Part shown: piece by piece, positions 9,262 to 16,258 of the stretch
Layout: every line of letters begins with the position of its first letter
Position numbering within the stretch: the first letter of the stretch is position 1
NCBI GenBank assembly: GCA_017853415.1
Contig: JAFMJQ010000007.1
Location: forward strand, 1 to 32,141
DNA from: Thermoleophilia bacterium
Lineage (GTDB): Bacteria; Actinomycetota; Thermoleophilia; Miltoncostaeales; Miltoncostaeaceae
Direction of reading: 5' to 3'
Length of the DNA: 32,141 nucleotides
Made by a program: the position numbers and the translations under genes
The notes under the pieces: generated by a model
What the model saw: only the letters and a program-made list of their open reading frames with translations
Database searches by the model: none
What the model was told of the DNA's origin: nothing

Positions 9262-9477
9262 GTGAGCGATCCCGACCGCACGCGCAGGCGAATGCCGACC
9301 GGCCCCCCGGTGGGCGGCTGGGGCTTCGGGGCCGCCGGCATCCCGTCCGGTTTCTGGGTGGGCCTGTCCGGCGTGCTCGTGGCGGTGGCCATCGTGCTGC
9401 TGGGCGTCGACTACACCGGGTACGGCGCCCTGCTGCTGGTGCTCGGCCTCGCCGCCGCGGTCAACCTGATCCCGTGA
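9262..9477 (+). CDS. Small two-helix membrane protein
   Basis: A 71-residue protein: a polar basic N-terminus (VSDPDRTRRRMPTGPPVGGWGF), then two hydrophobic stretches, FWVGLSGVLVAVAIVLLGV and YGALLLVLGLAAAVNLIP, separated by DYTG. I do not recognise it. The longer frame from 8860 is antisense to hsp20 and not credible; the GTG at 9262 has a TAGGGT box 7 nt upstream. The stop overlaps the following small gene by 4 nt (GTGA). Its position divergent from hsp20-lon suggests a shared control region, but no function can be assigned. Confidence 0.65.
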   Translation: MSDPDRTRRRMPTGPPVGGWGFGAAGIPSGFWVGLSGVLVAVAIVLLGVDYTGYGALLLVLGLAAAVNLIP

Positions 9478-9647
9478 TCGACGCCGGGGCGCTGGCCGAT
9501 GCCCTGCGCGCGGCGCGACCGCACTCCGAGCCGTCGGAGATCCCGCCCGATGAGCTCGACGACCTCGTGCGCGACGCCGGGGGCGATCCCCACGACCACG
9601 ACCTCGTGGGCCGGGCGCTGGTGGAGTGGGAGCGCATGCTCCCCTAG
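9474..9647 (+). CDS. Tiny acidic protein coupled to the membrane protein upstream
   Basis: A 57-residue frame starting VIDAGALADALRAARPHSEP and ending LVGRALVEWERMLP. It is rich in D, E, P and H (DDLVRDAGGDPHDHDLVG), soluble, and has no motif I recognise. Support for it being a gene: its GTG overlaps the stop of the 9262 gene in the GTGA arrangement used throughout the window, and it fills the gap to lipB exactly. Its TAG stop overlaps the lipB stop in the palindrome CTAG (9644-9647). The conserved-looking start and length should be tested in relatives. Confidence 0.55.
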   Translation: MIDAGALADALRAARPHSEPSEIPPDELDDLVRDAGGDPHDHDLVGRALVEWERMLP

Positions 9648-10309
9648 GACACGGGCCCGGCCGCGACCTCCACGGACAGGTCGAGCCGTCGTGCCACCGC
9701 CTCGGCGAGAGCCGCGTCAACGGCCATCCGGTCGCCGGTGCCGCCCTCGGCGGTGATCGACGTGGCCGGCACGTCCGGCGCGCCGCAGGCGCTCATGCGC
9801 GCGAACCACGCGAGGTCGGGGTCGATGTTGAGCCCGAGGCCGTGCATGCTCACCCCCTCGGCCACGCGGATTCCCACGCTGCCCAGCTTGCGGCCGTCGA
9901 CGTAGGTGCCCATGCGGTCGTGGTCGCTCACCGCGCCCGCGACCCCGCACGCGTGGCAGGCGTCGGTCATGGAGTCCACCAGGGCCTCGACGAACCGCCG
10001 CACGCCGGGTCCCCGGCGGAGGTCCATGATCACGTAGCCGGTCACCTGACCGGGCCCGTGCCAGGTCATCTGGCCCCCGCGGTCGCTGGCCAGGCACGTG
10101 GCGCCAAGCGCCGCCAGGGCGTCGTCGTCGATCCAGAGGTCGTCACGTGTTCCGTGGCGGCCGTAGGTGTAGACCGGGTCGTGCTCGAGCAGCCAGATCA
10201 CCGTGGGGCTGTCGCCCGAGCGCACCAGCTCGGCGAGCCGGCGCTGCTCATCCCAGGCCTCGATGTACCCGATGCGCCCGGTGCGGGCGAGCAGCGCCGG
10301 GCGCGTCAC
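9644..10309 (-). CDS. lipB: Octanoyl-[ACP]:protein N-octanoyltransferase
   Basis: A 221-residue enzyme that transfers octanoate from acyl carrier protein to the lipoyl lysine of E2 and GcvH proteins; LipA then inserts sulfur. The signature RGGQMTWHGPGQVTGY is at residues 77-92. The catalytic lysine is K141 in DGRKLGSVGIRV and the acyl-accepting cysteine is C175 in MSACGAPDVPATSI. It begins with GTG overlapping the stop of the E2 gene by 4 nt, which links the modifying enzyme to its own substrate protein; the E2 lipoyl lysine is encoded just upstream. lipA is not in the window. The stop shares CTAG with the convergent tiny gene. Confidence 0.95.
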   Translation of the reverse strand: MTRPALLARTGRIGYIEAWDEQRRLAELVRSGDSPTVIWLLEHDPVYTYGRHGTRDDLWIDDDALAALGATCLASDRGGQMTWHGPGQVTGYVIMDLRRGPGVRRFVEALVDSMTDACHACGVAGAVSDHDRMGTYVDGRKLGSVGIRVAEGVSMHGLGLNIDPDLAWFARMSACGAPDVPATSITAEGGTGDRMAVDAALAEAVARRLDLSVEVAAGPVS

Positions 10310-11730
10310 ACCAGCAGCGCGGCGGGGTGCTCGAGCAGTTCGGCCACGCGCCCGAGGAATGTGGCGGCCTCGGCTCCGTAGACCGCCCGGTGGTCCACCG
10401 ACAGCGACAGCGTCATGATGTCGCGCACCACCACGTGGCCGTCCACCACCACGGGCTTCGCCACGGCGCGCCCGACGGCGAGTATCGCCGCCTCGCCGGG
10501 ATTGATCACCGCGTGGAAGCGGTCGATGCCGAACATGCCGAGGTTGGTCACGGTGATCACCGAGCCCTCGAGCTCGTCGGGCCGCAGCGCCCCGGACCGC
10601 CCGCGGCCCGCCAGGTCGCGCACCTCGGCGGCGATCGCCGGCACGCCCTTGGCGTCGGCCCCGTGGATGACCGGCACGATGAGCCCGCCCGGCACGGACA
10701 CGGCCACGCCCACGTCCACGGAGTCGGGCACCACGAACTCATCGCCCTCCACGCGCGACACGATGTCCGGGCGCTCGCGCACGGCCATGGCGATGGCGCG
10801 GATGACGAAGTCGTTCACGCTCGGGCGGTTCTGCTCGGGCAGCGCCACGCGCAGGTCGGCCCGCGCGGCGGCCAGTGCGGTGGTGTCGACGTCGCGCTCG
10901 AGGGTGAAGTCGGGGATGGCGTTGGCCTCGTCCATGCGCGTGCTGATCGTGCGCTGCAGGCGGGTCATGGGCGTGCGCCGCCCCGCGGGCCAGGCCTGCA
11001 GTGCCACGGGCGCGGGCGGCGGCGGCGGGGTGGGTGCCGCCGCGGGCGCGGACTGCGCCGCCACGGTCGCCGCCACGACGGGCGCCGCCGGCGGAGCCGA
11101 CGGGGTTGGCGCCGCGGGTGGCGCGGAGCCCCCGCCGAGCGCGGCCTCCACGTCGGCCTTCACGATGCGGCCCCCCGGGCCGGTTCCGCGCACGGTGGCC
11201 AGGTCGAGCCCCGCCCGCGCGGCCATCGTGCGGGCGAGCGGTGATGCGGCCACGTGCTGGGCGGTCGCGCTGACGTCCGTGGGGGTGAACGCCGCCGCGA
11301 TGGAGTCGGCGGTGCCGTCGTCGGCCGTGGGGATGCCCTGCGCCTCGCCGGCCTCGGCAGCGGGCGGCGCGGTGGCCACCGGTGCCGCGGCATCGGGCAC
11401 CGAGACGGCCTCGATCTCCTGGGTGGGCGCGTCGGGCATCTCGATCACGCCGGTCACGCCCGGGTCGTCGGCCACCGCCGGAGGCGTGGTGGCGGCTCCC
11501 GCAGCGCCGATCCGGGCGATGGGCTGGCCCACGTCGAGGGTGTCGCCCTCGGCCGCCACGATGCTCAGCGTGCCCGAGTCGGGGGCCTCCACCGTCATGG
11601 TGGCCTTGTCGGTCTCGATCTCCACGAGCGGCTCGCCCTTGGCCACGGCATCGCCATCGGCCTTGAGCCACTTGAGCACCGTGCCCTCCTCCATGGTGTC
11701 GGAGAGCTTGGGCATGAGCATGTCGCTCAT
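10306..11730 (-). CDS. 2-oxoacid dehydrogenase E2 component (dihydrolipoyl acyltransferase)
   Basis: A 474-residue core subunit of a pyruvate or branched-chain 2-oxoacid dehydrogenase. It has one lipoyl domain (residues 1-80; lipoyl lysine K42 in EIETDKATMTVEAP), a long Ala/Pro/Thr linker, and a peripheral-subunit-binding domain around ASPLARTMAARAGLDLATVRGTGPGGRIVKADVEAAL. A second Ala/Pro linker precedes the catalytic domain, which ends SVDHRAVYGAEAATFLGRVAELLEHP. The catalytic histidine is H447. The usual aspartate of HRxxDG is tyrosine (Y451), a variant that also occurs in cyanobacterial and plastid PDH E2. The ATG overlaps the E1beta stop (ATGA). E3 is not in the window. Pyruvate is the most likely substrate, but not proven. 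Confidence 0.93.
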   Translation of the reverse strand: MSDMLMPKLSDTMEEGTVLKWLKADGDAVAKGEPLVEIETDKATMTVEAPDSGTLSIVAAEGDTLDVGQPIARIGAAGAATTPPAVADDPGVTGVIEMPDAPTQEIEAVSVPDAAAPVATAPPAAEAGEAQGIPTADDGTADSIAAAFTPTDVSATAQHVAASPLARTMAARAGLDLATVRGTGPGGRIVKADVEAALGGGSAPPAAPTPSAPPAAPVVAATVAAQSAPAAAPTPPPPPAPVALQAWPAGRRTPMTRLQRTISTRMDEANAIPDFTLERDVDTTALAAARADLRVALPEQNRPSVNDFVIRAIAMAVRERPDIVSRVEGDEFVVPDSVDVGVAVSVPGGLIVPVIHGADAKGVPAIAAEVRDLAGRGRSGALRPDELEGSVITVTNLGMFGIDRFHAVINPGEAAILAVGRAVAKPVVVDGHVVVRDIMTLSLSVDHRAVYGAEAATFLGRVAELLEHPAALLV

Positions 11731-12728
11731 CGGGTGACCTCCCGGGCCATGGTCGCGAGCACGGCCCTCACCACGTCGTCCGGCTGCGGTATGGCCGCCT
11801 GCTCGAGGTTCTTCGCGTAGGGCATGGGAACGTCCGCGGAGTTGACGCGGCCGATGGGCGCATCGAGCCAGTCGAAGCACGCCTCGTAGAGATGCGCGGC
11901 CACGCCCGCCGCGATGCCGCACTCGGGCCAGCCCTCGTCCACCACCACGGCACGCGATGTGCGGCGCACGCTCTCGGCGAGGGTGTCGAGGTCGAGGGGC
12001 CTGAAGGTGCGCGGGTCGATCACCTCGGCCTCCACGCCTTGGGCGGCGAGCTGCTCGGCGGCGGCCAGCGCCACCCACACCATGCGCGAGTGGGCGACGA
12101 TCGTGCAGTCGCGCCCGGGGCGCCGCACCACCGCCTGGCCGAACGGGATGAGGTGGTCCTCGCCGCCCACCGGGCCCTTCTTGCCGTAGAGCCCCTCGCT
12201 CTCGAGCACGATCACCGGGTCGTCATCGCGGATGGCGGTCTTAAGCAGCCCCTTGGCGTCCTCGGGCGTGGCCGGGACGGCCACCTTGAGCCCGGGCACG
12301 TGGGCGAACATCGCGTCGAGCGAGTGCGAGTGCTGTGCCGAGAGCTGGTGCCCCGCGCCACCCGGCATGCGGATGACCATGGGCACCGACACCTGACCGC
12401 CGAACATGTAGTGGATCTTCGACGCGTTGCTCACGATCTGGTCCATGGCCACGAGCGCGAAGTTGACGGTCATGATCTCGATCACCGGTCGCAGCCCGGC
12501 CATCGCCGCGCCGATGCCCAGCCCGGTGAAGCCGGCCTCGGTGATGGGCGTGTCCACCACGCGCGCCTCGCCGAACTCGGCGAGCAGCCCCTTGGTGACC
12601 TTGAAGGCACCCTCGAAGTGCCCGATGTCCTCGCCCATGAGGAACACCGACTCATCGCGCAGCATCTCCTCGCGCAGGGCCTGGTTGATGGCGTCGCGGT
12701 AGGTGGTGTCCTTCGGCTCGGTGCTCAT
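11727..12728 (-). CDS. 2-oxoacid dehydrogenase E1 component, beta subunit
   Basis: A 333-residue transketolase-like subunit that, with the alpha subunit, binds thiamine diphosphate and decarboxylates the 2-oxoacid. Starts MSTEPKDTTYRDAINQALREEM. Diagnostic blocks: VFLMGEDIGHFEGAFKVTKGLLAEFG, RVVDTPITEAGFTGLGIGAAMAGLRPVIEIM, SAQHSHSLDAMFAHVPGLKVAVPATPEDAKGLL and, in the C-terminal domain, VEAEVIDPRTFRPLD. This is a normal length for PDH/acetoin-type E1beta. The ATG overlaps the stop of E1alpha, and the stop overlaps the ATG of E2, both in the 4-nt ATGA arrangement. The same subunits occur in acetoin, pyruvate and branched-chain complexes; the absence of acetoin-specific regulators favours pyruvate or branched-chain. 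Confidence 0.95.
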   Translation of the reverse strand: MSTEPKDTTYRDAINQALREEMLRDESVFLMGEDIGHFEGAFKVTKGLLAEFGEARVVDTPITEAGFTGLGIGAAMAGLRPVIEIMTVNFALVAMDQIVSNASKIHYMFGGQVSVPMVIRMPGGAGHQLSAQHSHSLDAMFAHVPGLKVAVPATPEDAKGLLKTAIRDDDPVIVLESEGLYGKKGPVGGEDHLIPFGQAVVRRPGRDCTIVAHSRMVWVALAAAEQLAAQGVEAEVIDPRTFRPLDLDTLAESVRRTSRAVVVDEGWPECGIAAGVAAHLYEACFDWLDAPIGRVNSADVPMPYAKNLEQAAIPQPDDVVRAVLATMAREVTR

Positions 12729-13747
12729 GGGCGCACCAGCGCGCTGCCACGCGGGTCGTCGTTCCAGGGCTGGGCGTACACCCCGTCGGCCAGCTCGGCC
12801 ACGGGCACCTCGGCGCTCTCCCGGGCGAACGTGGTGGCGTCATCCACCACGCCGTCCACCTCGGCCTGCATGGCGGCGATGGCATCGGCATCCATGATCC
12901 CCTCGCCCAGCAGCACCCGCTCGAACGTCACCAGCGGGTCGCGGGCCTTCCAGCGCTCCTTCTCCTCGGCCGCGCGCACGGTGTCGGGGTCGCTCATCGA
13001 GTGACCGCGGTAGCGGTAGGCCAGGAGCTCCACGCACGCCGGGCGGCGCTCCTCGCGGGCCAGCCGTGCCGCCTCGGACAGCGCCGCCCGCACGGCCAGC
13101 ACGTCCATGCCGTCCACCTTCCACGACTCGATGTCGTAGGCGGCGGCGCGCGGGTAGAAGTCCTCCACCGCGGCCGCGCGTTCCACCGGGGTGCCCATGC
13201 CGTACTGGTTGTTGAGGATCAGGAACACGATCGGAAGGTCCCAGAGCCCGGCCATGTTGAAGCACTCCGACACCACGCCCTGGTTGGCGGCGCCCTCGCC
13301 GAACATGGTCACCGACACCTGGTCGGCCTCGCGGTAGCGCGCGGCCCAGGCGAGCCCCAGCGCCAGTGGCACCGCCCCGCCGACGATGCCGTAGCCGCCG
13401 TAGAAGGCCCTGCCGACATCCATGAGGTGCATCGATCCGCCGCGCCCGCCGCAGATGCCGGTGGAGCGCCCCAGGAGCTCGGCCATGATGGCCCGCGGGT
13501 CGCTGCCCCGGGCGAGCGCCTGCCCGTGCTCGCGGTATGTCGAGGTGAGCGGATCATCGGGCCGGAGCGCCGACACGGTGCCCACGATCGCGGCCTCCTC
13601 GCCGATGGCCAGGTGCAGGAACCCCCCGATGCGGCCGGCCATGTACTCCTCGGACGCCCGCTCCTCGAAGCGCCGGATCAGCGTCATGGTGCGAAAGATC
13701 TCGCGCATCTCGTCCGGCGGCGGCACGGGCGGCGGCGATGGGCTCAC
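12725..13747 (-). CDS. 2-oxoacid dehydrogenase E1 component, alpha subunit
   Basis: A 340-residue subunit with the thiamine diphosphate motif at residues 150-180: GEGAANQG (150-157) to LNNQYGM. The canonical GDG is GEG here (E151), a conservative change at a Mg2+ ligand position. Other signatures: RRFEERASEEYMAGRIGGFLHLAIGEEA near residue 25, GRGGSMHLMD around 101-110, and YRYRGHSMSDPD with the phosphorylation-loop-like serines. It starts with a GTG that overlaps the stop of the GNAT gene by 4 nt, and its stop overlaps E1beta. The gene order alpha-beta-E2-lipB makes a compact unit for complex assembly and lipoylation. Confidence 0.95.
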   Translation of the reverse strand: MSPSPPPVPPPDEMREIFRTMTLIRRFEERASEEYMAGRIGGFLHLAIGEEAAIVGTVSALRPDDPLTSTYREHGQALARGSDPRAIMAELLGRSTGICGGRGGSMHLMDVGRAFYGGYGIVGGAVPLALGLAWAARYREADQVSVTMFGEGAANQGVVSECFNMAGLWDLPIVFLILNNQYGMGTPVERAAAVEDFYPRAAAYDIESWKVDGMDVLAVRAALSEAARLAREERRPACVELLAYRYRGHSMSDPDTVRAAEEKERWKARDPLVTFERVLLGEGIMDADAIAAMQAEVDGVVDDATTFARESAEVPVAELADGVYAQPWNDDPRGSALVRP

Positions 13748-14256
13748 AGGTCCTCCTCCACGTGGAGTTCCACCACGGTGACGTCGCGCCAGGCATCGCC
13801 CACCCGTGCGTGCGCGCGGTGCGTGCCCACCTCGCGGAAGCCCCGACCCCGGGCCAGCGCGAGCCCGGCGTCATTGCCCTCGAGGATCATCCCGACGAGC
13901 TTCCAGTAACCCAGCGCGGGGGCCTCGGACACGAGGTGGTCGAGCATCACCCGCCCCACGCCCATGCCCTGCGCTGCGGCCGATACGTACACGGTGTACT
14001 CGGCCACGCCGTCGTACCACTCGCGGTGCGAGAACGGGGCGAGGGCGGCCCAGGCGAGCACGCCCCCGGGATCCCCGAGCACCCACACGGGTGCGCGCTC
14101 GCCCCGGGCCGCCAGCCACACGGCACGCTCATCGGCGTCGTGCGGGCCCACGGCGAACGTGGCCACGCCCGTGGCGATGGCCTCGTCGTAGATCGCGCCG
14201 ATTGCGCCGGCGTCCCCGGGTTGGGCCCTGCGGATGAGGTGCTCGCGCGTCGGCAC
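13744..14256 (-). CDS. GNAT acetyltransferase, phosphinothricin acetyltransferase-like
   Basis: A 170-residue Gcn5-related N-acetyltransferase. After VPTREHLIRRAQPGDAGAIGAIYDEAIATGVATF come the acetyl-CoA motif QGMGVGRVML, preceded by YTVYVSAAA, and the C-terminal GNDAGLALARGRGFREVGTHR. The pattern (IYDEA..TGVATF, AWAALAPF) matches the Pat/YncA-like subgroup, which acetylates small amino-group compounds; the true substrate is unknown. The GTG at 14256 is preferred because TATGCT lies 7 nt upstream, but ATG at 14268 is in frame and also possible. Its stop overlaps E1alpha by 4 nt, and htrA lies upstream on the same strand with a 44-bp gap. Confidence 0.8.
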   Translation of the reverse strand: MPTREHLIRRAQPGDAGAIGAIYDEAIATGVATFAVGPHDADERAVWLAARGERAPVWVLGDPGGVLAWAALAPFSHREWYDGVAEYTVYVSAAAQGMGVGRVMLDHLVSEAPALGYWKLVGMILEGNDAGLALARGRGFREVGTHRAHARVGDAWRDVTVVELHVEEDL

Positions 14257-14263
14257 GCGAACC

Positions 14264-14269
14264 AGCATA
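14264..14269 (-). promoter_or_regulatory. Leaderless -10 box of the GNAT-E1-E2-lipB operon
   Basis: TATGCT on the minus strand, 7 nt before the GTG at 14256. It would uncouple the metabolic operon from htrA. If the ATG inside the box is the true start, this call is wrong. Confidence 0.4.
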
Positions 14270-14300
14270 GAACGGCTGGCCCGGGCGCCGACGCCATTCA

Positions 14301-15503
14301 TCAACCGGCTCCGAGGCGGGCCGGCCGGTCCTCCAACCGCAGGGTGACGGTCTTCTCCTGGCCATCGCGCAGCACCGTGACGGTGATGGTGTCGCCCACC
14401 TCCCGCGTGGCCACCGCGCGACTGACGTCGGCCATGTCCTGCACGGGCCGGCCATTGATCGCCACGATGAGGTCGCCGCCGCGCGGAACCTCGGCGTCGG
14501 GCTTGGTGGCCGCCGTGAGGTCGGCCCTCGCGGCGGGGCCGTCCTCCACCACCTGGGCGATCACCACGCCACGGCGGCCCTCGAGCCCGAGCGCCTTCGC
14601 CATGGCAGGCGTGAGCTCGCGTCCGGAGATGCCGATCCAGGCGTGCTCGGGCCTGCCCCCGTCGATCACCGACTCGGCGATCGGCTTGATGGTGTCGATG
14701 GGCACGGCGAACCCGAGGCCCACGTTGCCGCCGTTCTGCGACGCGATCTGCGAGTTCATGCCGATGACGCGCCCGGCGCGGTCGAAGAGCGGTCCGCCGG
14801 AGTTGCCCTGGTTGATTGCCGCGTCGGTCTGGATGGCGTTCTGGATCGTGAAGCCGTTGGGCGACTCGATTGCGCGCTCGAGCGCGGAGACGATGCCCGT
14901 GGTGGCCGTGCGCTCGAGGCCGTAGGGGTTGCCGATGGCCACCACCTCCTGGCCCACCACGAGGCTGCTGCTCGACCCGAGCGGCACGGGCCGCACGCCC
15001 GCGGGGACCGTGTCGATCTTCAGCACCGCGAGGTCGGTGGACGGGTCGGCGCCGAGGATGCGCGCCTTCTCCTTCGTGCCGTCGGAGAACGTCACGGTGG
15101 TGTCGTCGCTCTTGTCCACCACGTGGGCGTTGGTGAGGATGTGGCCGTCCCGGTCGATGAGGAACCCGGACCCGAGGCCCCCGTTCCCGGAACCGGATGA
15201 GGCCTCGATGAGCACCACGGCCGGCGACTCGCGGCGCACGATCTCGGCCACCGAGAGCGCCCCGTCGCTGCGCTGCACGGCGTCCTCCGCCACCACGGCG
15301 GCATCGGAGGGCGTGGAGGTGGCCGTGCTGAGCGGCGCGCTCTCGCGGATGACCGTGACATCACCGTCACTGAACTCGCCGGTGGCCGCCATCACCCCGA
15401 GCGCCACACCGGCGCCGATGAGGGCGGGGATCATGAGGGCCGCGGCGCGGCGGCCGCGTGATGGCTGCCGGGGCGTGGGATCGTCTGGCGTCACGTCGTT
15501 CAT
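14301..15503 (-). CDS. Membrane-anchored serine protease, HtrA/DegP-like
   Basis: A 400-residue trypsin-fold protease for quality control outside the cytoplasmic membrane. A polar N-terminus is followed by one membrane segment (about residues 20-40: AAALMIPALIGAGVALGVMAA). The catalytic triad is H127 (TNAHVVD), D157 (DPSTDLAVLKI) and S235 (QGNSGGPLFD). One PDZ domain follows from about residue 286 (AWIGISGRELTPAMAKALGL to DLIVAINGRPVQDMADVSRAV). The layout resembles mycobacterial PepD and Bacillus HtrA. The gene is divergent from an OmpR-type regulator and kinase with only 56 bp between, as in MprAB-PepD and CssRS-HtrA, so it is probably their target. TAGAAC lies 6 nt upstream of the ATG. Confidence 0.95.
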   Translation of the reverse strand: MNDVTPDDPTPRQPSRGRRAAALMIPALIGAGVALGVMAATGEFSDGDVTVIRESAPLSTATSTPSDAAVVAEDAVQRSDGALSVAEIVRRESPAVVLIEASSGSGNGGLGSGFLIDRDGHILTNAHVVDKSDDTTVTFSDGTKEKARILGADPSTDLAVLKIDTVPAGVRPVPLGSSSSLVVGQEVVAIGNPYGLERTATTGIVSALERAIESPNGFTIQNAIQTDAAINQGNSGGPLFDRAGRVIGMNSQIASQNGGNVGLGFAVPIDTIKPIAESVIDGGRPEHAWIGISGRELTPAMAKALGLEGRRGVVIAQVVEDGPAARADLTAATKPDAEVPRGGDLIVAINGRPVQDMADVSRAVATREVGDTITVTVLRDGQEKTVTLRLEDRPARLGAG

Positions 15504-15509
15504 GGCCGG

Positions 15510-15515
15510 GTTCTA
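15510..15515 (-). promoter_or_regulatory. Leaderless -10 box of htrA
   Basis: TAGAAC on the minus strand, 6 nt before the ATG of htrA. It departs from TAnnnT at the last base. Confidence 0.35.
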
Positions 15516-15524
15516 CCGCGTATT

Positions 15525-15546
15525 CGTTAGGGCCGCGTTAGGACCG
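15525..15546. promoter_or_regulatory. 11-bp direct repeat, probable operator of the adjacent response regulator
   Basis: Two tandem copies of CGTTAGGrCCG (15525-15535 and 15536-15546) differ at one base. An 11-bp period is the usual layout of OmpR/PhoB-family sites, which bind a head-to-tail dimer. The pair fills the space between the -10 boxes of htrA and of the regulator gene and covers the -35 region of both, so it could control both genes. Confidence 0.6.
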
Positions 15547-15547
15547 G

Positions 15548-15553
15548 TAGCAT
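15548..15553 (+). promoter_or_regulatory. Leaderless -10 box of the response regulator gene
   Basis: TAGCAT, 6 nt before the ATG at 15560 and immediately after the direct repeat. Confidence 0.5.
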
Positions 15554-15559
15554 CGCGGC

Positions 15560-16258
15560 ATGGCCGAACGGGTGCTCGTGGTGGACGATGAGAAGTCCAT
15601 CCGCAAGGTGGTCGAATACGCCCTGAAGGAGGGCGGTTTCGAGGTCCTCTCCGCAGGCCGCGGCGACGACGCCCTCGAGATCGTCGAGAAGGAGCCCGTC
15701 GACCTGGTGGTGCTCGACCTCATGCTGCCGGGCCTCGACGGCATGGAGGTGTGCCGCCGCATCCGGGCCACCCGCAACGTGCCCATCATCATGCTGTCGG
15801 CCCGCGACGACGAGGTCGACAAGGTGCTGGGGCTCGAGATGGGCGCCGACGACTACGTGACCAAGCCGTTCTCCCCCCGCGAGCTGGTGTCCCGCGTGAA
15901 GGCCAACCTGCGCCGGGCCCGGGTGGTGCCCGTGCAGGAGGACCCCATCCGCGTGGGCGACATCGAGGTCGACCCCGCGGCGCGCACCGTGATGCGCGAT
16001 GGCGAGGACATCCCGCTGACGTTCTCGGAGTTCGAGATCCTGCTCAAGCTCATGAAGTCGCCGCGCCGGGTGTTCACGCGCGAGGAGCTCATGGACCACC
16101 TGTGGGACGGGTCGTTCTACGGCGACCTGCGCAGCGTCGACGTGCACGTGCGTCACCTGCGCCAGAAGATCGAACGCGACCCCGCGAACCCGGTGATCAT
16201 CCGCACGGTCCGCGGCGTCGGGTACGCGCTCGGCCGGGAGGACGGGCCGGCGGAGTGA
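15560..16258 (+). CDS. Response regulator, OmpR/PhoB family
   Basis: A 232-residue transcription factor. The receiver domain (1-120) has the acidic pocket D9/D10, phospho-acceptor D53 in VVLDLMLPG, the S80 switch and K102 in GADDYVTKPF. The C-terminal winged helix begins near residue 130 (IRVGDIEVDPAARTV) and contains the recognition region VFTREELMDHLW, ending VDVHVRHLRQKIE and IRTVRGVGYAL, as in MtrA/RegX3/MprA-type regulators. It is followed by a GTGA overlap with the kinase. Divergence from htrA and the direct repeats upstream suggest control of itself and of htrA, probably under envelope stress; that signal is an inference from family context. Confidence 0.95.
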   Translation: MAERVLVVDDEKSIRKVVEYALKEGGFEVLSAGRGDDALEIVEKEPVDLVVLDLMLPGLDGMEVCRRIRATRNVPIIMLSARDDEVDKVLGLEMGADDYVTKPFSPRELVSRVKANLRRARVVPVQEDPIRVGDIEVDPAARTVMRDGEDIPLTFSEFEILLKLMKSPRRVFTREELMDHLWDGSFYGDLRSVDVHVRHLRQKIERDPANPVIIRTVRGVGYALGREDGPAE

